DNA from: Candidatus Bathyarchaeota archaeon
GTDB taxonomy: Archaea > Thermoproteota > DRAE01
Length of the DNA: 26,459 nt
NCBI GenBank assembly: GCA_011041895.1
Contig: DRAE01000102.1
Span: forward strand, 1 to 26,459
Direction of reading: 5' to 3'
Below are positions 15,974-23,776 of the stretch, piece by piece (positions within the stretch are counted from its first letter, which is position 1; every line of letters starts with the position of its first letter). A model generated the notes under the pieces. The model was not told the origin of the DNA, searched no databases, and saw only the letters and a list, made by a program, of their open reading frames with translations. A program made the position numbers and the translations under genes.

Positions 15974-17040
15974 GTTTCAACTCTTCCAAATATACTATAA
16001 CTCACTATCGCGCCTATGATCGAGATCACGGCAGAGGTTATAAAATATAGTACTAGCTCTGGATGAGACAGACATAGTGCAAGATAGTGGACAGGTAACC
16101 ATATCAGCCAAGTATAGGCTAATCCCATCAAGTAAACCCTGTATTTAAGGCTTTGCGATATGTATTCTTCAATAAACTTCCCAACAAGCATAATGCTTAT
16201 ACCAATAGCTATTATCCAGCCTGACCCGGTTATGAATTCTCCTATAGCGAGATACAGGTTTCCAAATTTATTATAAGACGCTAGAGCAGTCATCCAGCCG
16301 TAGTATGCTCCTCCAACTATGAACAATACAACTATGATTCCCATAATCAAATCTGTCTTAGCTGCTCTAACAGTCTCTACAACCTTAATATCAAGCTCAA
16401 ATCCTTTAACTAGCAAAAGTGACCCAAGAAATATCAAGATAGCATAGCCTGCATATGCTCCGTACCCGATTATTGAAACTATCGTTAAAAGTATTAAGAT
16501 GATTCCCGGCACCCCTACAAACCATCGTGAAAGATAAGGATCCCTAAGCACAGATTTAATATACCTTGAAAATACAAGCAAGGTCTCCTCAAGTCCTTTA
16601 CTATGCTTTACTATGACGGGGTTTATTGAAAATATTGGTACACGTGATTGAATTACGGATAATACCCCTTCATCGACTATACTATCGGAAACTATAACCG
16701 CTTTATCAGCCTTAAACTTGCCAAGGACAGTATCAAGTTCCTTCTCGAGCCTAAGATTTGCTAACGCTCCTCTCCTAGGGTCTCCGGCTATTATAGCTAT
16801 TTCACAGTTTTCCTTTCCATATATCTCCGAAATTTCATAGTATGCCTTTATCGCACCGAAAATAGCATTTGTATCAGCATCCTCTGGGTCAGCTATAGCC
16901 AACTTCACAGCTGCATTCTTTACAGCCTTCTCTCCAATTACGGGCGTGTTGACGTTAGCCTTCGATCTAATGTCAGCGTCTTCATCTACGCAAATTACAA
17001 TCACTTTTGCCTTTTCAGCAGTCTTCTCTCCTACCTCCAA
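15970..17040 (-). CDS. DUF373 membrane protein
   Basis: Up to 356 residues. The N-terminal half is soluble and alpha/beta, with VIVICVDEDADIR, NTPVIGEKAV and LAIADPEDADTNAIFGAIK, as in archaeal DUF373 proteins. From about residue 175 there are roughly six hydrophobic segments ending near the C-terminus. The function is unknown; the DPEDAD and DADI motifs suggest a cytosolic nucleotide or metal-binding part joined to a membrane domain. The start is unsure: TTG at 17040 heads the frame, but GTG at 17004 (before IVICVDEDAD) matches the usual family beginning. The open frame continues upstream of 17040 without an ATG or GTG. It faces uppS and diverges from the ubiD-type gene, both possibly isoprenoid genes. 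Confidence 0.8.
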   Translation of the reverse strand: MEVGEKTAEKAKVIVICVDEDADIRSKANVNTPVIGEKAVKNAAVKLAIADPEDADTNAIFGAIKAYYEISEIYGKENCEIAIIAGDPRRGALANLRLEKELDTVLGKFKADKAVIVSDSIVDEGVLSVIQSRVPIFSINPVIVKHSKGLEETLLVFSRYIKSVLRDPYLSRWFVGVPGIILILLTIVSIIGYGAYAGYAILIFLGSLLLVKGFELDIKVVETVRAAKTDLIMGIIVVLFIVGGAYYGWMTALASYNKFGNLYLAIGEFITGSGWIIAIGISIMLVGKFIEEYISQSLKYRVYLMGLAYTWLIWLPVHYLALCLSHPELVLYFITSAVISIIGAIVSYSIFGRVET

Positions 17041-17054
17041 AAAAGGTTCACCAA

Positions 17055-17063
17055 AATATTTTA
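17055..17063 (+). promoter_or_regulatory. TATA-like box before the UbiD-family gene
   Basis: AATATTTTA lies 25-33 bases before the ATG at 17088, the spacing expected for a leaderless archaeal transcript. No ribosome-binding match lies between. Sequence-only inference. Confidence 0.4.
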
Positions 17064-17087
17064 CATGGTCTTCGATAAATAAATCAT

Positions 17088-18407
17088 ATGTCCGTATCCT
17101 TCAGGGACTTTATAAATACACTGATGGAAAACGGCTTACTTGTAACAGTTAGAGATAAACTTTCGGTATTTCACGAAATTGCCTACTATATGTGGAAGTA
17201 TGATGGAAGAAAGGCTGTATTTTTCGAAAATGTGTCGGAATCTGATATTCCAGTTGCTGGAAACGTGTGCTTTAACAAGACTGCTTTAGCTCTCTCACTT
17301 GGCATAGATAGAAAGCTACTTCACTCGTACTTAGAGAATTCACTTAACCATATGAGTAAGCCTAAGGAAATATCCTCGCCAGATTTCAAGTACATTGACA
17401 GGAAAGTTGACTTGTATAATCTTCCTATATTAAAGCATTATGAGAAGGATGCTGGGAGGTACGTTACAGCTGGTGTAGTTTTTGCCAAAGATCCGGACAT
17501 TAATTTTCAGAATGCCTCTATTCACAGACTTCTTCTCTTGGATAAGAATACCTTTGCTATAAGAGTAGTTCCGAGACACCTCTTTAAAATTATGCAGAAG
17601 CATCATAAACAGGGTAAATCATTGAGGGTCTCAATAGCTATAGGAGTACATCCAGCAGTTTTGTTGGCTGCAGCATATCCGCTAGAGTATGGTGAAAACG
17701 AGCTTTATCTCGCCAATTCTCTAATGAGGAATAAATTAAGAACCTTCTACTGTGAATTCTCCGAGACCTATGTTCCATCACATGCGGAAATAGTATTAGA
17801 AGGTGAGATACCTCCAAGGAATCTCGTAGACGAAGGGCCTTTTGCAGATATTCTCTGCCTATACGATATCGTAAGAAAACAGCCTGTAATCAAGGTGAAT
17901 AGAATGTATCTCAGAGAGAACCCGATATACCATGCTCTTCTACCAGCTGGAATGGAGCACAAGGTGCTCATGAGCTTTCCACGGGAGCATAAAATGTATA
18001 GTGAACTCTCTAAGGTCGCTGAAATAGTTGATATCAACCTAACTACAGGAAGTGGGTGTTGGCTTAATGCGATAATATCGATACGAAAAAGAAGCGAGGA
18101 GGAGCCTAAACTTCTAATAAAAAAGGCCTTTGAAGTCAATCACTCTCTTAAGCATGTGATAATAGTAGACTGTGACATTGACGTATATAACTTGAGCAGC
18201 GTTGACTTTGCAATTGCTACAAGATTCCAAGCTTCAAAAGATATTGTGATATTAGAAAATGTTAGAGGCTCAAGTCTCGACCCCTCAGCTGATCAGGAAA
18301 CTCTTCTAACGTCCAAGATGGGGATAGATGCTACCGCTCCTTTGAAGGGAAGAGAGAAATTTGAGAAAGCTGATTTTCCAATCGAGGTTAAAAGGAGGCT
18401 GAAGTGA
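17088..18407 (+). CDS. UbiD-family decarboxylase, likely anhydromevalonate phosphate decarboxylase
   Basis: 439 residues of the UbiD family, which uses prenylated FMN to decarboxylate unsaturated acids. Family features are IHRLLLLDKNTFAIRVVPRHL, IAIGVHPAVLLAAAYPL, VLEGEIPPRNLVDEGPFAD with the conserved acidic residues, and the C-terminal GIDATAPLKGRE. In Aeropyrum and many other archaea, a UbiD relative of this kind acts as trans-anhydromevalonate 5-phosphate decarboxylase in the archaeal mevalonate pathway. That role is favoured because no quinone or aromatic-degradation genes are nearby, and uppS and DUF373 are adjacent. A UbiX-type flavin prenyltransferase is not in the window. SRP19 follows after four bases. 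Confidence 0.85.
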   Translation: MSVSFRDFINTLMENGLLVTVRDKLSVFHEIAYYMWKYDGRKAVFFENVSESDIPVAGNVCFNKTALALSLGIDRKLLHSYLENSLNHMSKPKEISSPDFKYIDRKVDLYNLPILKHYEKDAGRYVTAGVVFAKDPDINFQNASIHRLLLLDKNTFAIRVVPRHLFKIMQKHHKQGKSLRVSIAIGVHPAVLLAAAYPLEYGENELYLANSLMRNKLRTFYCEFSETYVPSHAEIVLEGEIPPRNLVDEGPFADILCLYDIVRKQPVIKVNRMYLRENPIYHALLPAGMEHKVLMSFPREHKMYSELSKVAEIVDINLTTGSGCWLNAIISIRKRSEEEPKLLIKKAFEVNHSLKHVIIVDCDIDVYNLSSVDFAIATRFQASKDIVILENVRGSSLDPSADQETLLTSKMGIDATAPLKGREKFEKADFPIEVKRRLK

Positions 18408-18411
18408 GGCC

Positions 18412-18699
18412 ATGAGAGATCATTCTAAATGGGTAATATGGCCTGAATACCTTGACGCTAGAAGATCTAGAAAAGAGGGCCGTAGAGTTCCATTGAACTT
18501 AGCTATTCCAAAACCTACAATAAAGGAGATAATCAAGAGTGCTAAGATGCTTGATTTAAATCCAGTTTACGTAGAGGATAAAAAATATCCTAAAAATTGG
18601 TGGGCGTCGAAGGGACTAGTACTGGTTGATAAGAAAGCTTCTAAGGAAAAGATCCTAAAAATGATAGCTCAAAAAATTAGAGAGCTAAGATCTACTTAG
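18412..18699 (+). CDS. srp19: Signal recognition particle 19 kDa protein
   Basis: 95 residues, normal for archaeal SRP19. The opening KWVIWPEYLDARRSRKEGRR and the middle IPKPTIKEII...LNPVYVEDKKYPKNWW are the SRP19 RNA-binding features. It binds helices 6 and 8 of 7S RNA and prepares the particle for SRP54. GTGAGG lies just before the ATG. It is joined to the UbiD-type gene with four bases between. Its last eight bases overlap the end of the opposite-strand S8e gene. Confidence 0.95.
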   Translation: MRDHSKWVIWPEYLDARRSRKEGRRVPLNLAIPKPTIKEIIKSAKMLDLNPVYVEDKKYPKNWWASKGLVLVDKKASKEKILKMIAQKIRELRST

Positions 18700-19078
18700 C
18701 TTTCTCCATGAGAACAGCGTTAACAACACCGTCCTGAGTTGGTCTCGAAACTACTCTAGCTAAACCATATTTTGTCCTAATGATAGCTCCCTTTGTTATT
18801 ATTCCTCTTCTAATAAACTCTCTATTAGCTGGATTATCATCTATTCCAAGAATCTCCGTTTTCACACATTTTCCTTCGCTTGGAATTGCGAGATTTACGT
18901 ATTTTACAGCTTTGCATCGTATTTTATAATTTCCTCCTCGTACCCTAATTTTGACTCTTTCCTCTTTCTCACTCACGAACACGCCCAAGAATGGGCGTGT
19001 TCTTTCGTACCTTCGTTTCACTTTTCTATGAGGTCTAATTCTGCCTCCAGTAACTTTTCTCCCCGTTCTTACAACCAT
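18692..19078 (-). CDS. rps8e: 30S ribosomal protein S8e
   Basis: 128 residues of the archaeal/eukaryotic S8e family, a basic small-subunit protein absent from bacteria. The N-terminus VVRTGRKVTGGRIRPHRKVKRRYE and the C-terminal GAIIRTKYGLARVVSRPTQDGVVNAVL are diagnostic. GGAGGA lies about five bases ahead of the ATG. It is transcribed alone, away from gar1, and its end overlaps srp19 by eight bases. Confidence 0.96.
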   Translation of the reverse strand: MVVRTGRKVTGGRIRPHRKVKRRYERTRPFLGVFVSEKEERVKIRVRGGNYKIRCKAVKYVNLAIPSEGKCVKTEILGIDDNPANREFIRRGIITKGAIIRTKYGLARVVSRPTQDGVVNAVLMEKAK

Positions 19079-19101
19079 TTACTGTCCTCCGTGAACTCGT
19101 G

Positions 19102-19140
19102 ATTTTACTTAAATAACACTTCCAGTTAATAATTTTTTAA
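19102..19140. promoter_or_regulatory. AT-rich divergent promoter region between rps8e and gar1
   Basis: The 88-base gap holds two TATA-like stretches. CTTAAATA at about 19108-19115 could drive gar1 with a ~30-base leader containing the GTGAGGG ribosome site. TTAATAATTTTTTAA at 19126-19140, read on the minus strand, could drive rps8e with a leader carrying GGAGGA. The positions are estimates. Confidence 0.35.
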
Positions 19141-19166
19141 TAGAAAGGTAGCAGTGAGGGCATTAA

Positions 19167-19451
19167 ATGCAATGGATAGGGAAAGTTTTACATGTTACAC
19201 CATTCAAGCACGCCATAACAAGGATAAGACCTATTAAAGGGCGACTACCTGTTGAAGTTAATATGTATGTCATAGATGATGATTTTAGACCCGTTGGTAA
19301 AATAGATAATATATTCGGTCCTATTGAGCACCCTTATATTTCTGTTAGACTTAATGCTAAAGTGCGAGACCTGAGTAAACTGGTTGGAAGAAATTTGTAT
19401 GCTCTCTCCGAAAGGGAGTATGAGCAAATAGTGAGTAGGGTGCGCTTATGA
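19167..19451 (+). CDS. gar1: H/ACA RNP protein Gar1
   Basis: 94 residues forming the small beta-barrel of archaeal Gar1 without the eukaryotic GAR tails. It shows LPVEVNMYVIDDDFRPVGKIDNIFGPIEHPYISVRL, with the conserved VGKID-hydrophobic-FGP motif. Gar1 binds Cbf5 and aids substrate turnover in guide-RNA pseudouridylation. GTGAGGG precedes the ATG. Its stop overlaps the TFB start as ATGA, so it is coupled to the transcription factor gene. Confidence 0.92.
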   Translation: MQWIGKVLHVTPFKHAITRIRPIKGRLPVEVNMYVIDDDFRPVGKIDNIFGPIEHPYISVRLNAKVRDLSKLVGRNLYALSEREYEQIVSRVRL

Positions 19452-20404
19452 AGTCGCAAGATTTTAATGGCGGGCAAACCCGGGTGGAGTCTGACGAGTA
19501 TAAAAAATGCCCTGAATGTGGAAGTGAAAACATTATTGTTGACCCGAAAACATCAGAGTACGTTTGTATCGACTGTGGAGCTGTTCTTGGAAGCAAGTTA
19601 GAGCTTGGACCTGAATGGAGAGTGTTCAGCCAATCGGAAGCTGATAAAAGAGTGAGAACCGGAGCGCCATTGACTCCGCTTATACACGACAGAGGAGTGT
19701 CAACTATAATAAGCTGGAGAGACACTGATGCCCATGGAAAGAAGCTTGAACCAAAGACTAAACTAAGCGCCCATCGATTAAGAATATGGCAACAGAGGCT
19801 AAGGGTATCTTCCGCCGAGGATAGAAATCTTTCGAGGGCCCTGCAGCTTATCGAACAGCTTTCGAGCTCATTGAATCTTCCAAAGCATGTATGTGAGTTA
19901 GCTGCAACTATATACAGAAAAGCTGTTCGAATGAATCTCGTGAAGGGAAGAGACGTCGAGAGCATGGCTGCAGCCTCAGTCTATATTGCAACTAGGATGA
20001 AGGGTATGCCTATACGCCTAATAGAGATATCCAAAAAGACTAGACCCAGATTGAAGAGAGGTGAAATAGGAAAAGCTTACAGGTTCCTTGTCTACAGATT
20101 AAACTTAACTATCGGAAGCCCGCAAATAAAATCATATATAAAGAGATTTGCATCCAGCTTAAACATCCCACCTGAGACGGTCAAGAAGGCGGAGGAAATC
20201 CTGGAGTATGCTGAGAAAAAGAGACTTACATCCGGAAGAGGGCCATCTGGAATAGCTGCATCAATATTATACGTTGCAGCTATACTTCACAACCAGAATA
20301 TTACACAGAGGCATCTATCGGAAGCCTCAGGAGTCACAGAGGTAACCGTCAGAAACAGGTATAAGGACATCATTGAAAACCTATCCTTCGTTGTATACCT
20401 ATAA
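19448..20404 (+). CDS. tfb: Transcription initiation factor B (TFB)
   Basis: 318 residues with the full TFIIB layout: zinc ribbon at 21-43 (Cys21, Cys24, Cys40, Cys43), B-reader/linker to about 110, then two cyclin folds (about 115-205 and 215-315). The second repeat ends with the recognition helix segment ASGVTEVTVRNRYKDI, which reads the BRE. TFB recruits RNA polymerase to TATA-bound TBP. It is translationally coupled to gar1 (ATGA). The next gene, a TFE-beta-like factor, begins at or soon after its stop. Confidence 0.97.
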   Translation: MKSQDFNGGQTRVESDEYKKCPECGSENIIVDPKTSEYVCIDCGAVLGSKLELGPEWRVFSQSEADKRVRTGAPLTPLIHDRGVSTIISWRDTDAHGKKLEPKTKLSAHRLRIWQQRLRVSSAEDRNLSRALQLIEQLSSSLNLPKHVCELAATIYRKAVRMNLVKGRDVESMAAASVYIATRMKGMPIRLIEISKKTRPRLKRGEIGKAYRFLVYRLNLTIGSPQIKSYIKRFASSLNIPPETVKKAEEILEYAEKKRLTSGRGPSGIAASILYVAAILHNQNITQRHLSEASGVTEVTVRNRYKDIIENLSFVVYL

Positions 20405-20776
20405 GTGGTGAACATATTGCGAATGCAATTCTCAGAAATTGAGAAGAGAGTATACACGCTCATAGTCAAAAGCGGGAGCAAAGGAGTTTTACAAAGGGAG
20501 CTAACTACATTGCTTGGTATCGACAGCAGAAAAGGTTCGAGGGTAGCTAAATCCTTAGAGAAAAAGGGCCTTATAATAAGGAAACCTGTCCTCTATAAGG
20601 GGAGATGGACTTACCAGCTAATAGCTAAGAAAAAGGTTGTTGCAATTCCTAAGGGAGCAATATATGATTGCCCATGTTTCCTCTGTAAATTCATAGACAA
20701 GTGTGCACCCGGGTTAGAGAGATCTCCAACAAAGTGCAATATGTTGACTGAGTGGCTGCTTAGCTTAGATGATTAA
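20405..20776 (+). CDS. Winged-helix Fe-S protein, probable TFE-beta (RPC34/hRPC39 homologue)
   Basis: Up to 123 residues. Residues 8-70 form a winged helix (SEIEKRVYTLIVKSGSKGVL...RVAKSLEKKGLIIRK...GRWTYQL). The C-terminal part has five cysteines (89, 91, 94, 100, 111) ending in CNMLTEWL, the layout of the Fe-S domain of archaeal TFE-beta, which pairs with TFE-alpha to help open promoters. Its place directly after TFB supports this. The start is unsure: GTG at 20405 abuts the TFB stop; TTG 20417 or ATG 20423 lie behind GGTGA at 20407 and may be the real start. Another MarR-like regulator with a cluster is the main alternative. Confidence 0.75.
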   Translation: MVNILRMQFSEIEKRVYTLIVKSGSKGVLQRELTTLLGIDSRKGSRVAKSLEKKGLIIRKPVLYKGRWTYQLIAKKKVVAIPKGAIYDCPCFLCKFIDKCAPGLERSPTKCNMLTEWLLSLDD

Positions 20777-20788
20777 GAGCTGGAAGTC

Positions 20789-21385
20789 ATGCGAAAACAC
20801 AGAGTGCTTGGAGATCACTTTTACAAGAGAGCTAAGAAACTCGGTTACTTGTCAAGGGCAGCCTTTAAACTAGAAGATATCCAGAGAAAGTTTAGGGTTA
20901 TCAGGAAGGGGGTAACTGTTCTAGATCTTGGTGCTGCCCCTGGTGGATGGACGCAAGTCTCATTAGGGTATGTTGGGAAACATGGGAAAGTTATCAGCGT
21001 GGACTTGTCCCCTGTAAAAGTCGATGCTCCAAATTTAGTGAAAATCCAGGCGGATATAACCTCTCCCGAAACCATAGAGAAGATAAAAAAGCATGCTGAA
21101 AAAGTCGACGTTGTTCTATCAGATGCAGCCCCCCATCTCTCTGGAATCTGGGAATATGACATTGTAAAGCATATGGAGTTGGCTGAGGCAGCGTACAATA
21201 TAGCATGTAAACTTCTTTCACCTGGTGGAAATATTGTGATAAAACTTTTTGAAGGTGGCGAAGAAGTTCAAGCTTTCATCACAAAGGTCAGGAGAAGATT
21301 TAGAAGAGTAAGTATTTACAGAACAAAAGCCACTAGAAAACATAGCAGAGAAATGTATCTTATAGGGATCGGATACTCACCCTAA
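20789..21385 (+). CDS. rlmE: FtsJ/RlmE-type rRNA 2'-O-methyltransferase
   Basis: 198 residues, the typical RrmJ length. The SAM site LDLGAAPGGWTQV and the K-D-K-E catalytic tetrad can be traced: Lys in RAAFKLEDI, Asp in VLSDAAP, Lys in NIVIKLFEG and Glu in SREMYLIG. The family methylates 23S rRNA at the 2'-O of a uridine equivalent to E. coli U2552; archaeal members may also act on tRNA. It starts 12 bases after the TFE-beta stop, so it likely belongs to the gar1-tfb run. Its last nine bases overlap the end of the RNase HII gene. Confidence 0.92.
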   Translation: MRKHRVLGDHFYKRAKKLGYLSRAAFKLEDIQRKFRVIRKGVTVLDLGAAPGGWTQVSLGYVGKHGKVISVDLSPVKVDAPNLVKIQADITSPETIEKIKKHAEKVDVVLSDAAPHLSGIWEYDIVKHMELAEAAYNIACKLLSPGGNIVIKLFEGGEEVQAFITKVRRRFRRVSIYRTKATRKHSREMYLIGIGYSP

Positions 21386-22054
21386 ATTCATAAATTTATC
21401 TAGTCTAACGTATTTACTGTACTCTACAAGTCTCTCAACCGGCTCCCAGGTTCTTCTTATGATCTTATAGTAGGGAGCAATGCTCAAAAGCTTCTCTTCA
21501 ACGACTCTCTCTATGAACTTTACCGTATCTGGGTCCCCCATGTACCCTGATCCTATTTCACATCCTATATATTCACGTATAGAATCGATAATCCAGTCTC
21601 TTGTAACTTTGGCGATTATCGAAGCCGCAGATACCACTGGATACTTTTTGTCAGCCTCGGTTTCTACTATGAGTTCACACTTATTGAGAAGAGAAGCTTC
21701 AAGTAAGTTCTTAATTTTCTCCATGTTTATGGATGGTGAGTCAATATACGCTTTATCAGGGACAAATTCGGATAGTATTCTAGAAAAGAATATTACTTCG
21801 ATCTGGTTTAAGTTGACGTCTCTCTCCCTAAAGTAGTCTATGCTCCAAGCATCTACCATATACACTCTAAACCTACATATCTTCACTATCTTCTCAAATA
21901 GTTCTTCTCTACTTTCTCTTTCAAGCTCCTTTGAATCTCTTACACCAATACTCTGAAGCTTTGCTAAATTTTTCTCGTCTAGAAGCACTCCAGCTATAAC
22001 CATTGGCCCTAGAACGGCTCCTCTACCAGCTTCATCGATGCCACAAATCTTCAT
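21377..22054 (-). CDS. rnhB: Ribonuclease HII
   Basis: 225 residues. The signature IDEAGRGAVLGPMVIAG near residue 5 gives catalytic Asp6 and Glu7; the third and fourth acids lie in AYIDS and VTRDW. VRDSKEL and PVVSAASIIAKVTRD are standard. It degrades RNA in RNA/DNA hybrids and starts ribonucleotide excision. It is a single gene, diverging from the THEP1 NTPase gene across 55 bases. No clear ribosome site is seen, so its message may be leaderless. Confidence 0.95.
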   Translation of the reverse strand: MKICGIDEAGRGAVLGPMVIAGVLLDEKNLAKLQSIGVRDSKELERESREELFEKIVKICRFRVYMVDAWSIDYFRERDVNLNQIEVIFFSRILSEFVPDKAYIDSPSINMEKIKNLLEASLLNKCELIVETEADKKYPVVSAASIIAKVTRDWIIDSIREYIGCEIGSGYMGDPDTVKFIERVVEEKLLSIAPYYKIIRRTWEPVERLVEYSKYVRLDKFMNLG

Positions 22055-22109
22055 CTATTCAAGCTTAGGATTATTTGAATAAAAGATTTGCACGCTAGGA
22101 GGATGAAAA

Positions 22110-22649
22110 TTGAAGTTGCTGATAACAGGTGTTCCAGGAATTGGTAAAACTACCCTGGCTCTGAAACTCTATGGTATACTTACTAAAGAGTTCAATTTGA
22201 AGGTCGATGGGTTTATAACCGAGGAGATTAGAGAGCGTGGTATCAGGAAAGGGTTTGTGATAAAATCTCTTGATGGAAAAGTCGAGGCTATTCTAGCACA
22301 TGTGAACATTAAAAGCCCATATAGGGTGTCCAAGTATGGCGTGAATGTGGACGCCATCGATGAAGTATGTGTTCCGATACTTGAACAAGCAATGTTAAAC
22401 GCCGATGTTGTCATAATCGATGAAATTGGTAAAATGGAGCTTCTATCTAAGAAATTTCAGAACGCTGTAAAAAAGGTATTTGACTCAGATAAAGTTGTGA
22501 TAGCTACAATAGGAAAATTTAGACACCCGTTCCGAGACAGTATCGTAAGGAGAAAAGATGTGATGATTATCGAGTTGACTTACAACAACAGAAATTACAT
22601 AGTAAATCCCATACTGGAGAGTATTAGAAAATGGTTGTTGAAAAAGTAG
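22110..22649 (+). CDS. THEP1-type nucleoside-triphosphatase
   Basis: 179 residues of the COG1618/THEP1 family of P-loop NTPases. Walker A GVPGIGKTT is near residues 7-15, GFITEEIRERG is the family segment that follows, and Walker B VVIIDEIGKMEL is near 98-109. Family members hydrolyse several NTPs slowly in vitro; the cell role is unknown. The start is TTG at 22110: AGGAGG (22097-22102) lies seven bases upstream. The ATG at 22103 is in another frame that closes after about 14 codons. The 3' end overlaps trm1 by 19 bases. Confidence 0.9.
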   Translation: MKLLITGVPGIGKTTLALKLYGILTKEFNLKVDGFITEEIRERGIRKGFVIKSLDGKVEAILAHVNIKSPYRVSKYGVNVDAIDEVCVPILEQAMLNADVVIIDEIGKMELLSKKFQNAVKKVFDSDKVVIATIGKFRHPFRDSIVRRKDVMIIELTYNNRNYIVNPILESIRKWLLKK

Positions 22650-23776
22650 TTATCGAGGAGAGCGCTAGAATAATCATCCCTGAGAAAGGAGTCTTCTACA
22701 ACCCACACATGAGATTCTGTAGAAGTTTATCCGTAATAGCTGCCGATGCATTCGCCACGGTCAGGGGCAAGGACCTGAGAATATGTGAACCTCTTACTGC
22801 AAGTGGCATCAGAAGCATAAGGTACGCGAAAGAAGTTAAACATATAAACTCAATAATCTCCTGCGACGCTAACAGATTCGCAGTAAAGTATGCCATTAGA
22901 AATGTTGAATTAAACGAGGTTCATGACATAGTTAAGGTCTATAAATGCGACGCTAACCTTCTCATGACATCATTTTCGAGGAGGGGTCAAAGGTTTAACT
23001 ACATAGACTTGGATCCATTTGGAACACCTTCCCCATTTTTTGACTCGGCGGTTAGAGCTGTTGAGCATGGTGGATTAATATGTTACACGGCAACTGACAT
23101 GGCTAACCTGTGTGGCGTACATCCCCTCTCATGTTTTCGCACATACTCTTCATACCCTATCGCCAAATGTGGATATGTTCACGAGGTAGCAATCCGGGTA
23201 TCTCTTTTTTCTCTTGCATCGTCAGCAGCTAGACATGGCCTATACATTAAACCGCTCCTTGCACATTTTACTAGACACTATATTAGAGTTTATTCTCAGC
23301 TTTTCTATGACGAAAGCGAGGCAAAGAAGATATTTATGGAAAATGTTGGCTTCCTTTATCACTGCTTTAAATGCAATAATAGAAGATTGAGTAAGTTCAG
23401 GAACATTGAGGCTAGGACATGTAGTATTTGTGGGTCAAAAATGACGGTTGCTGGGCCAATATGGATAGGCAAAATCTTTGATAAGGAGTTTCTAAAGGCT
23501 ATATCCAAGAGTATGGAAAAATATAGTTTCTCTGATCAAGAGAAGATAGTCAAAACTGTGAAGCTAATATCTGAAGAGGCCTCAGGACCCCCACTTTACT
23601 ACAATATTCCTAAAATGTGCAAGAGTTTGAATGTTCAAATGCCGAAAATTAACGCTCTCATAGAGGAGCTTAGATCATATGGATTCTATGCTTGTAGGAC
23701 ACATTTTGATCCTCAGGGAATTAGAACAACGGCGTCCACGCTGGACATAATCAAAATCTTAACTTCACAGCGTTAA
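22631..23776 (+). CDS. trm1: tRNA (guanine-26 N2)-dimethyltransferase
   Basis: 381 residues, the usual archaeal Trm1 length. The N-terminal methyltransferase shows PEKGVFYNPHMRFCRSLS, SAM motif CEPLTASGIRSIRYA, and the substrate motif YIDLDPFGTPSPFFDSA. A zinc-binding C-terminal domain follows with CFKC and CSIC pairs, then the Trm1-specific PLYYNIPKM segment. It makes m2,2G at tRNA position 26. The start codon lies inside the THEP1 gene with GGAG upstream. The end overlaps the facing DUF61 gene by four bases. Confidence 0.96.
   Translation: MVVEKVVIEESARIIIPEKGVFYNPHMRFCRSLSVIAADAFATVRGKDLRICEPLTASGIRSIRYAKEVKHINSIISCDANRFAVKYAIRNVELNEVHDIVKVYKCDANLLMTSFSRRGQRFNYIDLDPFGTPSPFFDSAVRAVEHGGLICYTATDMANLCGVHPLSCFRTYSSYPIAKCGYVHEVAIRVSLFSLASSAARHGLYIKPLLAHFTRHYIRVYSQLFYDESEAKKIFMENVGFLYHCFKCNNRRLSKFRNIEARTCSICGSKMTVAGPIWIGKIFDKEFLKAISKSMEKYSFSDQEKIVKTVKLISEEASGPPLYYNIPKMCKSLNVQMPKINALIEELRSYGFYACRTHFDPQGIRTTASTLDIIKILTSQR

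Noticed and set aside
19357..19965. 202-codon open frame on the minus strand opposite gar1/tfb
   Set aside because: It shadows strongly conserved Gar1 and TFB sequence and has no recognisable domain.
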